Below, piece by piece: positions 31,832 through 40,708 of a stretch of DNA of 42,934 nucleotides. Position 1 is the stretch's first letter; each line of letters opens with the position of its first letter. The notes below the pieces were generated by a model. The model did not search any database. It saw only the letters and a program-made list of their open reading frames with translations, and was not told the DNA's origin. This DNA comes from an uncultured Bacilli bacterium (GTDB taxonomy: Bacteria > Bacillota_I > Bacilli_A > RF39 > UBA660): assembly GCA_944368815.1 (NCBI GenBank), contig CALVXD010000007.1, positions 1-42,934 of the forward strand, in the 5' to 3' direction. Made by a program: the position numbers and the translations under genes.

Positions 31832-33850
31832 ATGAAATTTAGAGCAGAACCCAAAGATATTGCAATTTTTTGTGGATTTTGTGTGTTTTTATTATATATT
31901 TGTGCTGTTGGTGTATTAAACGCCAATTCTTTGGCTACTGAAGGTAAAGTATATGGAATAGTACCTTTTAAAGCTTTTACACCTGATTTTATTGGTGCAA
32001 CTTTTACTTTATTTTTAATTGCATTAGTAGGTATTTTTACAGCAGTAGGTTCTTATTTTTTTGATAGAGAAAAGGGATTTGGATTTTCAACAAAGAAAAA
32101 AGATAAGGGATATTCAAGATGGTGTAAAGATAGTGAAATGAAGAAAACATTAAAAGAAGTTGATCCTAAAGCATATTCTGCTGATTCAGCAGGTTTGGTT
32201 GTTATAAATAATGGACATAAGATGTGGGTAGATAATGGTGAAATGCACAATTTAATAGTGGGTGCTACAGGTTCAGGTAAAACACAAATTGTTGTATTTC
32301 CGCTTGTTCAAAGTTTAGCTAAACATGAAGAATCTATGATTATAACAGACCCAAAAGGTGAAATATATGAAAATACAGCAGAGATGCTTAGAGAAAGAGG
32401 ATACAATATAGTTGTTCTTAATTTCCGTGATCCTCAGAGAGGTAACGCATGGAATCCAATGACTCTTCCTTATAACTTATATAAAGAAGGAAATATGGAT
32501 AAAGCAATAGAATTATTAGATGACTTAGCTTTAAATATATTGTATGAAGAAAAGAGTGGAAATGCTGATCCATTTTGGGAAAAATCAGGAGCAGACTATT
32601 TTTCTGGACTTTCATTAGGACTTTTTGAAGATGGAACAGAAAATCAAATAAATTTAAATAGCATAAATTTAATGGCTACAATTGGTGAAGAAAGATTTGG
32701 AGGACCTAATAGTAATTACATTAAGGAATATTTCAATGGAAAAGATCCTTCTAAACCAGCATATATTAATGCTTCAGGTACTGTATATGCACCGGAAGAA
32801 ACTAAAGGTGGTATTTTATCAACTTTTAAACAAAAAATTAAAATATTTTCTGCTCGTGAAAATTTATCTGAAATGTTAAGTTATAGTGACTTTGACATGA
32901 AAGATATTGGAAGAAAGAAAACAGCAGTATTTATGATAATTCAAGATGAAAAAAAGACATTACACCCTCTTGCTACAATATTTATTAAACAATGTTATGA
33001 AACATTAATTGATGTAGCTCAAGAAAGTGGAGGAAAACTTCCTTATAGAACAAACTTTATATTGGATGAGTTTGCTAATATGCCACCACTTAAAGATGTT
33101 ACAACAATGGTAACAGCAGCAAGAAGTAGGTTGATTAGGTTTAACTTTATTATTCAAAACTATGCTCAATTAACACAAGTATATGGTAAAGAAAATGCAG
33201 AAACTATAAAAGGTAACTGTAACATAATGTATTTGATAAGTAATGAGTTAGCGGCCTTAGAAGAAATAAGTAAAATGTGTGGTGAAGTAAAATCAAAAGA
33301 GAAAGATAAAACTGCATCAACACCACTTGTTACAGTAAGCGATTTACAAAGATTAAGTCAGTTTGAAATTATAACTATGCGACTTAGGATGATGCCTTTT
33401 AAAACAAAATTAGTACCTAATTTTAAAATGGATTGGGGAAAAACTTATGGTAAAGCAGTATTTCCTACTAGAGAAAGAAAGCCTGTTGAATTATTTGAAA
33501 TAAGGGAATTTGTAAAAGAAAAGAAAAAAGAAAAAATGAATGAAATGTTATCAGGACCAGATATGGCTTCAATGCTTGGGGGAAGACCTCTTGGTGGTTC
33601 ACCATTCGGAGGTATGGGAGGCCTTCCATCATTTGGGTCTTCTAGTAGTTCAAATGATTCAGGATTTAACGTTGATGATTTGGTTAAAAGAATAGATGCT
33701 AAAATAGCAGAACTTGAAGAAGAAGAAAAGAAAGAAAAAGAGGAACAAGCTAAAGAACAAGAAGAAATTAAAGCAGAACCAACTGATAATGTATACGAAG
33801 ATGGAACTAGTGATGATGCATTCTTTGATGACTTTTTTGCAGACGATTAA
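31832..33850 (+). CDS. VirD4/TraG-type coupling ATPase
   Basis: The 672-residue protein has two N-terminal membrane helices (about 10-30 and 55-76), Walker A GATGSGKT at 144-151, the DPKGEIYE box, Walker B ILDEFANMPPL near 411-421, and the TAARSRLIRFNFIIQN stretch. It matches coupling proteins that dock DNA-relaxase complexes onto conjugative type IV channels (VirD4-like proteins of Tn1549-type elements in Bacillota). After about 560 comes a Gly/Ser-rich, then Glu/Lys and finally acidic tail ending in FFDDFFADD, which is unusual. No other type IV secretion gene or relaxase lies nearby. The ATG at 31832 follows GAGGAGG; the frame from 31817 is rejected. It is a single-gene transcript with promoter and terminator. 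Confidence 0.88.
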   Translation: MKFRAEPKDIAIFCGFCVFLLYICAVGVLNANSLATEGKVYGIVPFKAFTPDFIGATFTLFLIALVGIFTAVGSYFFDREKGFGFSTKKKDKGYSRWCKDSEMKKTLKEVDPKAYSADSAGLVVINNGHKMWVDNGEMHNLIVGATGSGKTQIVVFPLVQSLAKHEESMIITDPKGEIYENTAEMLRERGYNIVVLNFRDPQRGNAWNPMTLPYNLYKEGNMDKAIELLDDLALNILYEEKSGNADPFWEKSGADYFSGLSLGLFEDGTENQINLNSINLMATIGEERFGGPNSNYIKEYFNGKDPSKPAYINASGTVYAPEETKGGILSTFKQKIKIFSARENLSEMLSYSDFDMKDIGRKKTAVFMIIQDEKKTLHPLATIFIKQCYETLIDVAQESGGKLPYRTNFILDEFANMPPLKDVTTMVTAARSRLIRFNFIIQNYAQLTQVYGKENAETIKGNCNIMYLISNELAALEEISKMCGEVKSKEKDKTASTPLVTVSDLQRLSQFEIITMRLRMMPFKTKLVPNFKMDWGKTYGKAVFPTRERKPVELFEIREFVKEKKKEKMNEMLSGPDMASMLGGRPLGGSPFGGMGGLPSFGSSSSSNDSGFNVDDLVKRIDAKIAELEEEEKKEKEEQAKEQEEIKAEPTDNVYEDGTSDDAFFDDFFADD

Positions 33851-33873
33851 GATAATGAAAATTATCTTTTTTT
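33849..33873 (+). terminator. Terminator of the VirD4-like gene
   Basis: AAGATAAT (33849-33856) pairs with ATTATCTT (33861-33868), followed by Ts to 33873, directly at the stop codon. Confidence 0.85.
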
Positions 33874-33941
33874 GTTGTGTGTGTTTAAAATTTGCAAAAG
33901 TTATACATAATATTCATAGGATATAAAGAAAGGGGTATAAA

Positions 33942-36254
33942 ATGTTAGGTAACTTTAGTGAAGAAGCACAAATTATTTTAAATAATGCAAAAGAAGAAAT
34001 GAAAGATTTAAAACATCCATATGTTGGGACAGAGCATTTGATATTAGCAATATTAAAAGAAAGCAATGGGATTTCTAATAAATTAAATGATTATGGGGTT
34101 AATTATAATTCGTTTAAAAATGAAATTATAAATGTAATAGGTAAAGGTACAAAGGAAACAGAATTATTCTTATATACGCCACTTTTAAAAAAAATAATTG
34201 AAAATGCTATAATTGATAGTAAAGACAGTTCTAATGGGGAAGTAGAAATTGAAAATTTATTTTCAGCATTAATTGAAGAAGGCGAAGGTATAGCGATTAG
34301 AATATTTATAAAAATGGATGTAGACATGGATGACATTTATGAATGTTTTATATCTAAAAAAACAAAAAAAGCACTAAATAAAAGGAATAAAAAGTTATTG
34401 ATAGAAGAATTAGGAATTAATTTAACAGATAAGGCTAAAAATGGTGAATTAGATCCGGTTATTGGAAGAGAAGAAGAAGTGAGCAGGGTACTTGAAATAC
34501 TATGTAGAAGAACTAAAAATAATCCTATATTAATAGGGGAACCAGGAGTAGGTAAAACAGCAATAGTGGAAGAATTATGTAATTTAATTGCGTCCAATAG
34601 AGTTCCTGATAATTTAAAAAATAAAAAAGTAATATCTTTAGATATGGCTTCTGCAGTTGCGGGAACAAAATATCGAGGAGAATTTGAGGAAAGAATAAAA
34701 AAGCTATTAAAAGAAATAGAAGAAGATGGAGATATAATCTTATTTATTGATGAAATACATACGTTAGTGGGAGCTGGAGGCGCGGAAGGCGCAATAGACG
34801 CTTCTAATATATTAAAACCGGCTTTAGCAAGAGGGAAAATAAAATGTATTGGAGCCACAACTATTTCTGAATATAAAAAGTTTATTGAAAAAGATGGAGC
34901 ATTAGAAAGAAGATTTCAAAAGATAATAGTAGAATCTCCTTCTAAAGAAAAAACAAAAAATATATTATTAAAATTAAGACCAATATATGAAAAATATCAC
35001 AAAGTAAAAATATCTGAGTTATTAATAGATGAAATATTAAATTTAACGGAAAAATATATATATGACCGAAATGAACCTGATAAATCTATTGATATTTTAG
35101 ATGAAGTGTGTGCTAAAGTGAGTATACAAAATAATAGTAATAAAAGCAAAATTGACTTGTTAAACGATCGGTTAAAAGAATTAAATAAATTAAAGAATGA
35201 TTTTATTATAGAAAATAATTTAAAAAAAGCTTATGAATATCGAAAAGAAGAAAAAGAGATATTGTCAAAAATTAATGAACTAGGGTTAAATCATAACAAA
35301 AAAACAGAATATAAAGAAGTAACAATTAAAGATGTTGCTAATGTTATTAATATTAAAACAAAGATACCAGTTTATGAAATATTACAAGATAATGCAAAAA
35401 TAATTAAAAATATAGAAAATAAATTAAAAAATAATATTATTGGACAAGAAAATGCAATTAATAAATTAGTAAATATTACCAAAAGAATTAAACTTGGATA
35501 TAAAGATAATAAAGTTTATTCACTTATGTTTGTAGGTCCTTCGGGAGTAGGAAAAAGTTTTCTTTCTAAAATATACGCCAAAGAATTAGTTGGAGAAAAC
35601 AATTTTATTAGATTAGATATGAGCGAATATTCTGATTCAATGTCTGTAAATAAAATTATTGGGTCCGCTCCAGGATATGTAGGCTATGATGATAATAAAA
35701 ATATTTTAGAAGAAATTAGAAATAAACCTAATAGTGTGATTTTATTAGATGAAATAGACAAAGCTCATCCTAAAATTATAAACTTGTTATACCAAATATT
35801 AGATGAAGGAGAAATTAAAGATGCTAAAGGAAATACAATAAAATTTAATAATAATATTATAATAATGACTACGAATATTGGATATGAAAATAATAATGTA
35901 GGTTTTAATATTGAACATGAAAATCAAATTTTATCATCATTAAAAAGTGAATTTAAATTAGCTTTTATTAATAGAATAGATGGAATAATTGATTTTAACA
36001 GGTTAAATGAAGAAAATATTAAAAAAATTATAAAAAATGAATTATTAAAATTAAAAAATAAATATTCGAAATACAAAATTAATATATCAAATAATGTAAT
36101 TAAGGAAATAATAAATTTAAGTAATTATGAAGAATTTGGGGCAAGAAAAATAAATAAAATAATAGTATCTAATATTGAAAATATAATAATAGATACTATT
36201 ATAGATAATAAAAAAAAAATAAATATAGATACCATATTAAAAAAATCTAAATAA
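33942..36254 (+). CDS. clpC: ClpC-type AAA+ unfoldase
   Basis: The 770-residue protein is a class I Clp ATPase. A Clp N-domain covers about 1-140. The D1 Walker A is GEPGVGKTA at 199-207, with Walker B LFIDEIHTLVGAGGAEGAIDA. A short middle coil with a UVR-like part (LKKAYEYRKEEKEIL) follows, and the D2 Walker A is GPSGVGKS near 532, with LLDEIDKAHPK. The VGF in NNNVGFN corresponds to the ClpP-docking loop, so it probably works with ClpP. It is shorter than the usual 810 residues. Unusually, no ctsR, mcsA or mcsB lies beside it. The ATG at 33942 follows AGAAAGGGG. The transcript ends in the terminator at 36258-36281, directly before a repeat element. Confidence 0.9.
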   Translation: MLGNFSEEAQIILNNAKEEMKDLKHPYVGTEHLILAILKESNGISNKLNDYGVNYNSFKNEIINVIGKGTKETELFLYTPLLKKIIENAIIDSKDSSNGEVEIENLFSALIEEGEGIAIRIFIKMDVDMDDIYECFISKKTKKALNKRNKKLLIEELGINLTDKAKNGELDPVIGREEEVSRVLEILCRRTKNNPILIGEPGVGKTAIVEELCNLIASNRVPDNLKNKKVISLDMASAVAGTKYRGEFEERIKKLLKEIEEDGDIILFIDEIHTLVGAGGAEGAIDASNILKPALARGKIKCIGATTISEYKKFIEKDGALERRFQKIIVESPSKEKTKNILLKLRPIYEKYHKVKISELLIDEILNLTEKYIYDRNEPDKSIDILDEVCAKVSIQNNSNKSKIDLLNDRLKELNKLKNDFIIENNLKKAYEYRKEEKEILSKINELGLNHNKKTEYKEVTIKDVANVINIKTKIPVYEILQDNAKIIKNIENKLKNNIIGQENAINKLVNITKRIKLGYKDNKVYSLMFVGPSGVGKSFLSKIYAKELVGENNFIRLDMSEYSDSMSVNKIIGSAPGYVGYDDNKNILEEIRNKPNSVILLDEIDKAHPKIINLLYQILDEGEIKDAKGNTIKFNNNIIIMTTNIGYENNNVGFNIEHENQILSSLKSEFKLAFINRIDGIIDFNRLNEENIKKIIKNELLKLKNKYSKYKINISNNVIKEIINLSNYEEFGARKINKIIVSNIENIIIDTIIDNKKKINIDTILKKSK

Positions 36255-36257
36255 AAG

Positions 36258-36281
36258 AAAAGGCTTTGTTTGAAGCCTTTT
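36258..36281 (+). terminator. Terminator of clpC, first copy of a duplicated hairpin
   Basis: AAAAGGCTT (36258-36266) pairs perfectly with AAGCCTTTT (36273-36281) across TGTTTG. The same 24 bases recur at 36473-36496. The repeat element starts at the next base, so the usual longer T-run is cut to four Ts. Confidence 0.8.
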
Positions 36282-36472
36282 CAGGCCGTTGACAAAGTCG
36301 ATTTTTCAAATCGGCTTTGTCAATCGGCTTTTTATATTCCCCACTTTAATATAAAAAAAGAACAATTTTAGGAAATTATCATCTAAAATTATTTGATTTT
36401 TAAAGTTTTACTCCCACTTTTGAAAATTCAATTTTTAGATTTTTTCAAAAAAGGTAGTTTGTCAACAGTCTG
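36282..36472. mobile_element. 191-base repeat element with inverted ends, inserted at a terminator
   Basis: The left end reads CAGGCCGTTGACAAAGTCG (36282-36300) and the right end, on the other strand, CAGACTGTTGACAAA, so the termini are inverted repeats agreeing at 13 of 15 positions. The flanking 24-base hairpin is present on both sides as a direct repeat, like a target duplication. Inside, CCGTTGACAAAGTCGA (36286-36301) pairs with TCGGCTTTGTCAATCGG (36311-36327), a second inverted copy of the end. There is no coding capacity, so it is a MITE-like or internally deleted insertion sequence. It accounts for the 244 bases between clpC and the next gene. IS1182-like elements are known to favour palindromic targets; the family here is unproven. 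Confidence 0.65.
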
Positions 36473-36496
36473 AAAAGGCTTTGTTTGAAGCCTTTT
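36473..36496 (-). terminator. Terminator of the glycosidase operon, second copy
   Basis: AAAAGGCTT (36473-36481) and AAGCCTTTT (36488-36496) repeat the clpC terminator. As the stem carries A-runs and T-runs on both sides, it can serve the minus-strand operon ending at 36499. Confidence 0.75.
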
Positions 36497-36498
36497 TT

Positions 36499-37536
36499 CT
36501 ATGGGATTAGTCCCCATCCTGTAACAACATATCTTCCGCCTTGTGCTTTTGCTGCAGCTGGAGGATTATTATATAATTTGTTATTAATTACTAATGAAGA
36601 TGATTGACCACCATCTAAGTTAGCTGCATTAACAGCTCCATATCTTTCAAATATTTCTACCATATCTCTAAGTGATGCACCATTTATATAGTTTTCTCCG
36701 TCGACAACTAAAAATAGTAATACACCTTCTTTTGTTTGTCCGATAGCTACTCTAGGTGCTTTTCCCCAAGGATCACCAGTAATTTCTAATGATTTACCAT
36801 TAACGATGAGAAATGGTCCAAATTCCATTGCGTCAACAACACCAGCATCTAATGCTTCTTGTCCATTAGCATTACTCATTAATTTAAGTTTACCATCTGC
36901 TGTCATTCCTACTAAATTTCCTCTTGCATCACTATTTCCGTCAGCAGGCCATACAATTTCACCGTCTTTTATTACATATCCTATTGGTATATCAGATCCC
37001 ATTCCATTATCAACAAAACCTCCGCCATTAATACAAACAACTCCACCGTATCTTTCACACATAGTTAAAATTCTTTCTCCATATGTTCCTGCATTAAATT
37101 GTTTGCTTGAAATTAATTTAACTTTTTCTGGTTCGTAAATAGCTACTAAATAACCATCACTACTACCAACTTTTAAGTCGATTACTTTATATAAATCATT
37201 TCCTGGATCTCTAGTTAATAATTCTTTTTGATATTCATTATCATAGTGATCTTTTTCAGAGGTATCAATAACTAAATCATCTAAATTTGAATCTTCATTT
37301 ATTTCCACAAAATAGTTGGAAGCCATAATTTTTTCAATAGTTGCATCACTATAGAATATTTTAGCAAAATATTGATGATTCATAGTCTTCATTGCTGTTG
37401 TAACATAAAGGTTTCTTAATTTATCATAAGGTCCATAAGTAATAAAGAAACATGCTGCTACAATTATATCTAAAATTATAAACATTATTGTGGATTTGTA
37501 TATCTTTTTTTTCTTTTTATTTTTCTTTTCTTTCAT
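36499..37536 (-). CDS. Phosphodiester glycosidase-family (NAGPA) envelope protein
   Basis: The 345-residue protein has a basic N-terminus, a membrane helix (about 16-34) and an extracellular NAGPA-type domain (about 115-345). Key features are GGVVCINGGGFVDNG near 160-174, the IPIGYVIKDGEIV strand pair, the APRVAIGQTKEG segment, and the final AANLDGGQSSSLV signature. NAGPA-domain proteins cleave GlcNAc-1-phosphate diesters in eukaryotes; bacterial members act on exopolysaccharide, teichoic acid or phosphodiester glycans. The ATG at 37536 lies three bases after the stop of the upstream surface-protein gene with a GGAGT site, so the two form an operon. Confidence 0.85.
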   Translation of the reverse strand: MKEKKNKKKKKIYKSTIMFIILDIIVAACFFITYGPYDKLRNLYVTTAMKTMNHQYFAKIFYSDATIEKIMASNYFVEINEDSNLDDLVIDTSEKDHYDNEYQKELLTRDPGNDLYKVIDLKVGSSDGYLVAIYEPEKVKLISSKQFNAGTYGERILTMCERYGGVVCINGGGFVDNGMGSDIPIGYVIKDGEIVWPADGNSDARGNLVGMTADGKLKLMSNANGQEALDAGVVDAMEFGPFLIVNGKSLEITGDPWGKAPRVAIGQTKEGVLLFLVVDGENYINGASLRDMVEIFERYGAVNAANLDGGQSSSLVINNKLYNNPPAAAKAQGGRYVVTGWGLIP

Positions 37537-37539
37537 AAT

Positions 37540-38886
37540 TTACTCCATTTCATACGGACTATTAATAGTACCATTTCCTTTTGTTAAAATGTTTTTATCA
37601 ATACTTATAGTTGGTACAATTTTAGATTCGCTAGTAGAAGTTTTTCCATATAATGTACCATTACCTTTTACAGTGTATACCATTGAATTTGATTTAGATA
37701 CACCGGTTGATAAATAGTAATCTGATAAATCATCATTTAATATGATATCCCCAACACTAAGAACACTAATTTTGGTATCTACTTTTGTATTTAAAGTGTC
37801 TTTGTAATCATAATCATTGTTAGAACCATAAATTCCATTTGACCATTTATTATTAATTATATTATTTTTATATGATAGACTATTTAAATATGTGTTGTTA
37901 AGATAATATGCAAGTGATCCTTTTATTGTATCATTATGATAATATCCATTAGTAGAATATTTATATAAAAGTTCTTCTCCGTCTTCTTTCAAATAATCAT
38001 TTAAAGATAGCTTAATATTATCACCATCAATATCATAAACTCTCCAAATATCTTCTCCTAATTTTACATAACTACCAAATAAATAATTTTCATCTATCAC
38101 ATAAGGATTATTAAGAGTACCATCACCACTAATACTTTTACTGTTACTTTTTAATGTAATTGTAGGTCTTATTCCATAAATATCGCTACCATCTGCACTA
38201 GAAACGTTGCCACTATCATTAACATACCATATATTGTCATTATCTTTTAGTGTAGATAAGTAAAAATATTTATCAATATTTAAATAAGAATCTTTTCCTC
38301 CAGCATTTACATAATCAAACATAGATAAAGTACCAATCAAATTTGTGTCATTAATTTCATCACATGTTATATGCTTTGTATCATTAATATTATCTTTACA
38401 AATTCCATCATTTGTTAAATAATTATATGGAGTGTTAAGTAAATTTTCTAATATTCCTGTATTATCATCATCAGTTTTATTTAACCACATATTCATATAA
38501 GAATTTTCATAATCATTTTCTCCATATGATAAATATGTTAAAACATCATTACTAATTAATTTTACTGTATTATCATTATTAACTTTTATTATTCTCCATA
38601 ATATATTAGAGTACATTAAATAATTGTTATCTACATCATTTTGAAAGTAATAGTCCCCATTAACTTCTTTTAAATTATTATTTTCTTTAACAACCTGTGA
38701 TAAAGTATCTTCTAATTTTATTTCTTCTTTTCTATTTTCTAAGTATAAAGTTAAAAATCTAGTTCCATAAAATATGCAACATCCAATTATAAAACCAGCA
38801 CTTACGAATGAAAAAACTTTTTGATAACTGATTTTTCTTCTCTTTACAACTTTCTTTTCTAAATTTCCATTTGTATCATTTGCCAT
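37540..38886 (-). CDS. Membrane-anchored surface protein with internal duplication
   Basis: The 448-residue protein has a cytoplasmic basic segment, a membrane helix (about 24-44) and a long extracellular part with two similar halves. Unit one starts near MYSNILWRIIKVNNDNTVKLI and ends IRPTITLKSNSKSISGDGTLNNPYVID. Unit two starts YVKLGEDIWRVYDIDGDNIKLSL and ends IVPTISIDKNILTKGNGTINSPYEME. The W-R-(I/V) core and the GTxNxPY end resemble DUF6273-like surface modules found in gut Bacillota. Function unknown, perhaps glycan or wall binding. The ATG at 38886 follows AAGGTGG; the 38943 start lies upstream of its promoter and is rejected. It is coupled with the NAGPA gene. Confidence 0.7.
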   Translation of the reverse strand: MANDTNGNLEKKVVKRRKISYQKVFSFVSAGFIIGCCIFYGTRFLTLYLENRKEEIKLEDTLSQVVKENNNLKEVNGDYYFQNDVDNNYLMYSNILWRIIKVNNDNTVKLISNDVLTYLSYGENDYENSYMNMWLNKTDDDNTGILENLLNTPYNYLTNDGICKDNINDTKHITCDEINDTNLIGTLSMFDYVNAGGKDSYLNIDKYFYLSTLKDNDNIWYVNDSGNVSSADGSDIYGIRPTITLKSNSKSISGDGTLNNPYVIDENYLFGSYVKLGEDIWRVYDIDGDNIKLSLNDYLKEDGEELLYKYSTNGYYHNDTIKGSLAYYLNNTYLNSLSYKNNIINNKWSNGIYGSNNDYDYKDTLNTKVDTKISVLSVGDIILNDDLSDYYLSTGVSKSNSMVYTVKGNGTLYGKTSTSESKIVPTISIDKNILTKGNGTINSPYEME

Positions 38887-38914
38887 TAATTGTACCACCT
38901 TTTCTACTTTATCT

Positions 38915-38943
38915 ATTATAACATTTTCGACATAATTTGACAA
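38915..38943 (-). promoter_or_regulatory. Promoter of the surface protein-glycosidase operon
   Basis: On the minus strand TTGTCA (38943-38938) and TATAAT (38920-38915) are spaced by exactly 17 bases, about 28 bases before the start codon. Confidence 0.75.
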
Positions 38944-38973
38944 TAATCTTATATAAAATCAAATGTATAATTC

Positions 38974-39002
38974 TTTACAATGTTATACAACAATGTTATA
39001 AT
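38974..39002 (+). promoter_or_regulatory. Promoter of the pyrophosphatase gene
   Basis: TTTACA (38974-38979) and TATAAT (38997-39002) are spaced by 17 bases. CAATGTTATA occurs twice as a direct repeat (38978-38987, 38991-39000), covering the spacer and -10 box. This could be a tandem regulator site or simply AT-rich redundancy. Confidence 0.7.
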
Positions 39003-39028
39003 ACCCATATAGAAATGGAAGTGGAAGT

Positions 39029-40660
39029 ATGCAAAAAAAAGATGAAATATATATTTTTGGACATAGAAATCCCGATACAGATAGTGTAACGGCGGCGATA
39101 ACTTTATCATATTTAAAAAATAAATTAGGTCTTAATACAATACCTGTTGTATTAAGTTCGATAAATTTAGAGTCTAAGTTTGCTTTAAATTATTTCAATG
39201 TAAAAGAACCAATGTTTTTAAATGATGTAAATATAAAAGTAAAGGATTTAAAATATACAAAAAATTATACTATAAATGAAAATGAATCAATATTTACATC
39301 ATATTATAAAATGCAGAAAGCAGGAATTAGTAAAATTCCAGTAGTAGATAGTAAAAAACAAATGTTAGGTATAATCAGTATGAAAGATATTGCTAAAGCA
39401 CAATTTGAAGGGAACTATAATTTAGTAGATACTTCATATGATAATATAATAGATGCAATAAAAGGTAAAGAAATACTTAGATACAATGATGAAATTAAAG
39501 GTAATTTATTGGTAGCGGGTTATAGAAGTACTACATTTATAGAAGAAATTAAACTTAATAATAGTGATATTTTAATAATAGGAGATCGTCATAGCATAAT
39601 AGAATATGCAATAAGAAATGGTATAAAATTAATTGTAATAACAGGTGGAAGATCTATAAAAGAGGAACATCTTGAATTAGCAAAACAAAATAATGTAAAC
39701 ATAATATCTACTGATTATTCAACTTTAGAGGCGACAAAATTATTTAGTTTATGTAATAATGTTACAACTATATTAAATGATCGTAAAGTATTATGTATAG
39801 ATGAAAATGAAGACTTAAATAATTTTATAAAGATAGCTAATAAGACAAGATATAGTTATTATCCAGTAATTGGTAAAAATGGAAAATGTATGGGTATACT
39901 TAGATTTTCAGATGTTGGATATGATAATAAGAAAAATGTTATCTTAGTTGACCATAACTCATATGAACAAAGTGCTATTGGATTAGAAGATGCTAATATA
40001 CTAGAAATAATAGATCACCATAATATAGGTACAATAGGTACTAATATGCCAATTAATTTTAGAAATATGCCTGTAGGTAGTACAAATACTATAATATATA
40101 CATTATATAAGGAAAATAATATTGATATTCCTAAGGATATGGCAGGATTAATGTTGTCAGGTATTTTATCAGATACATTAATATTAACCTCTCCAACTAC
40201 TACAGAACTAGATAGAGAAATAGTAAAAAACTTAAGTGAAATTGCAGGAGTAGATTATCAAAAATATGGATACGATATGATAAAAGCTGGTACATCATTA
40301 AAAGGAAAGACAATAGAAGAAATATTATATACTGATTTTAAAACTTATACAGTAGATAATAAAAAGATTGGATTAGGACAAATAATAACAACAAATATTG
40401 AAGAAATATCTAAAGATATAGAAGAATATATAACTTTACTTAACGATGTATGTGAAAGAAATAATTATTATTTTGTAACATTATTTGTAACAGATATTTT
40501 GAAAAATGGTTCTTATCTAATATATAGTGATAGAGCAGAAGAAATATTAAAATTATCATTTGATTTACCAAAATTAGAACAATTAACTTTTGTTGACAAA
40601 TTAGTGTCTAGAAAGAAACAAATGTTACCACAAATAATGAATCAAATGGGAGAAGATTAA
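39029..40660 (+). CDS. ppaC: CBS-type manganese-dependent inorganic pyrophosphatase
   Basis: The 543-residue protein is a family II pyrophosphatase with a regulatory insert. The DHH-type metal motifs are FGHRNPDTDSVTAA near 10-23, DHNSYEQS, IIDHHNIG near 329-336, and the C-terminal SRKKQMLPQ substrate motif. Residues about 70-130 and 235-300 are CBS domains, with a DRTGG-like domain between them, as in Clostridium and Moorella CBS-PPases that are inhibited by AMP/ADP and activated by ATP or diadenosine polyphosphates. It hydrolyses pyrophosphate to phosphate in the cytoplasm. The ATG at 39029 follows GGAAGTGGAAG. Acetate kinase follows 48 bases later. Confidence 0.93.
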   Translation: MQKKDEIYIFGHRNPDTDSVTAAITLSYLKNKLGLNTIPVVLSSINLESKFALNYFNVKEPMFLNDVNIKVKDLKYTKNYTINENESIFTSYYKMQKAGISKIPVVDSKKQMLGIISMKDIAKAQFEGNYNLVDTSYDNIIDAIKGKEILRYNDEIKGNLLVAGYRSTTFIEEIKLNNSDILIIGDRHSIIEYAIRNGIKLIVITGGRSIKEEHLELAKQNNVNIISTDYSTLEATKLFSLCNNVTTILNDRKVLCIDENEDLNNFIKIANKTRYSYYPVIGKNGKCMGILRFSDVGYDNKKNVILVDHNSYEQSAIGLEDANILEIIDHHNIGTIGTNMPINFRNMPVGSTNTIIYTLYKENNIDIPKDMAGLMLSGILSDTLILTSPTTTELDREIVKNLSEIAGVDYQKYGYDMIKAGTSLKGKTIEEILYTDFKTYTVDNKKIGLGQIITTNIEEISKDIEEYITLLNDVCERNNYYFVTLFVTDILKNGSYLIYSDRAEEILKLSFDLPKLEQLTFVDKLVSRKKQMLPQIMNQMGED

Positions 40661-40708
40661 TAAAATTAAAAAAAATATGATATAATGAAATTGAAAGAGG
40701 TGGAATAT

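Noticed and set aside
32053-32879. Extra frames within the VirD4-like gene
   Set aside because: They are shadows of the intact 672-residue coding frame and have no translation signals.
34103-34858. Open reading frames antisense to clpC
   Set aside because: They lie opposite strongly conserved Clp motifs, lack ribosome sites, and their hydrophobic and Ser/Pro-rich content is the mirror of the sense codons.
36806-37138. Plus-strand frame inside the NAGPA-type gene
   Set aside because: It is antisense to the conserved glycosidase domain, with no ribosome site or promoter.
38978-39000. CRISPR-like repeat
   Set aside because: There are only two ten-base copies, no spacers and no cas genes; the sequence overlaps a normal promoter.
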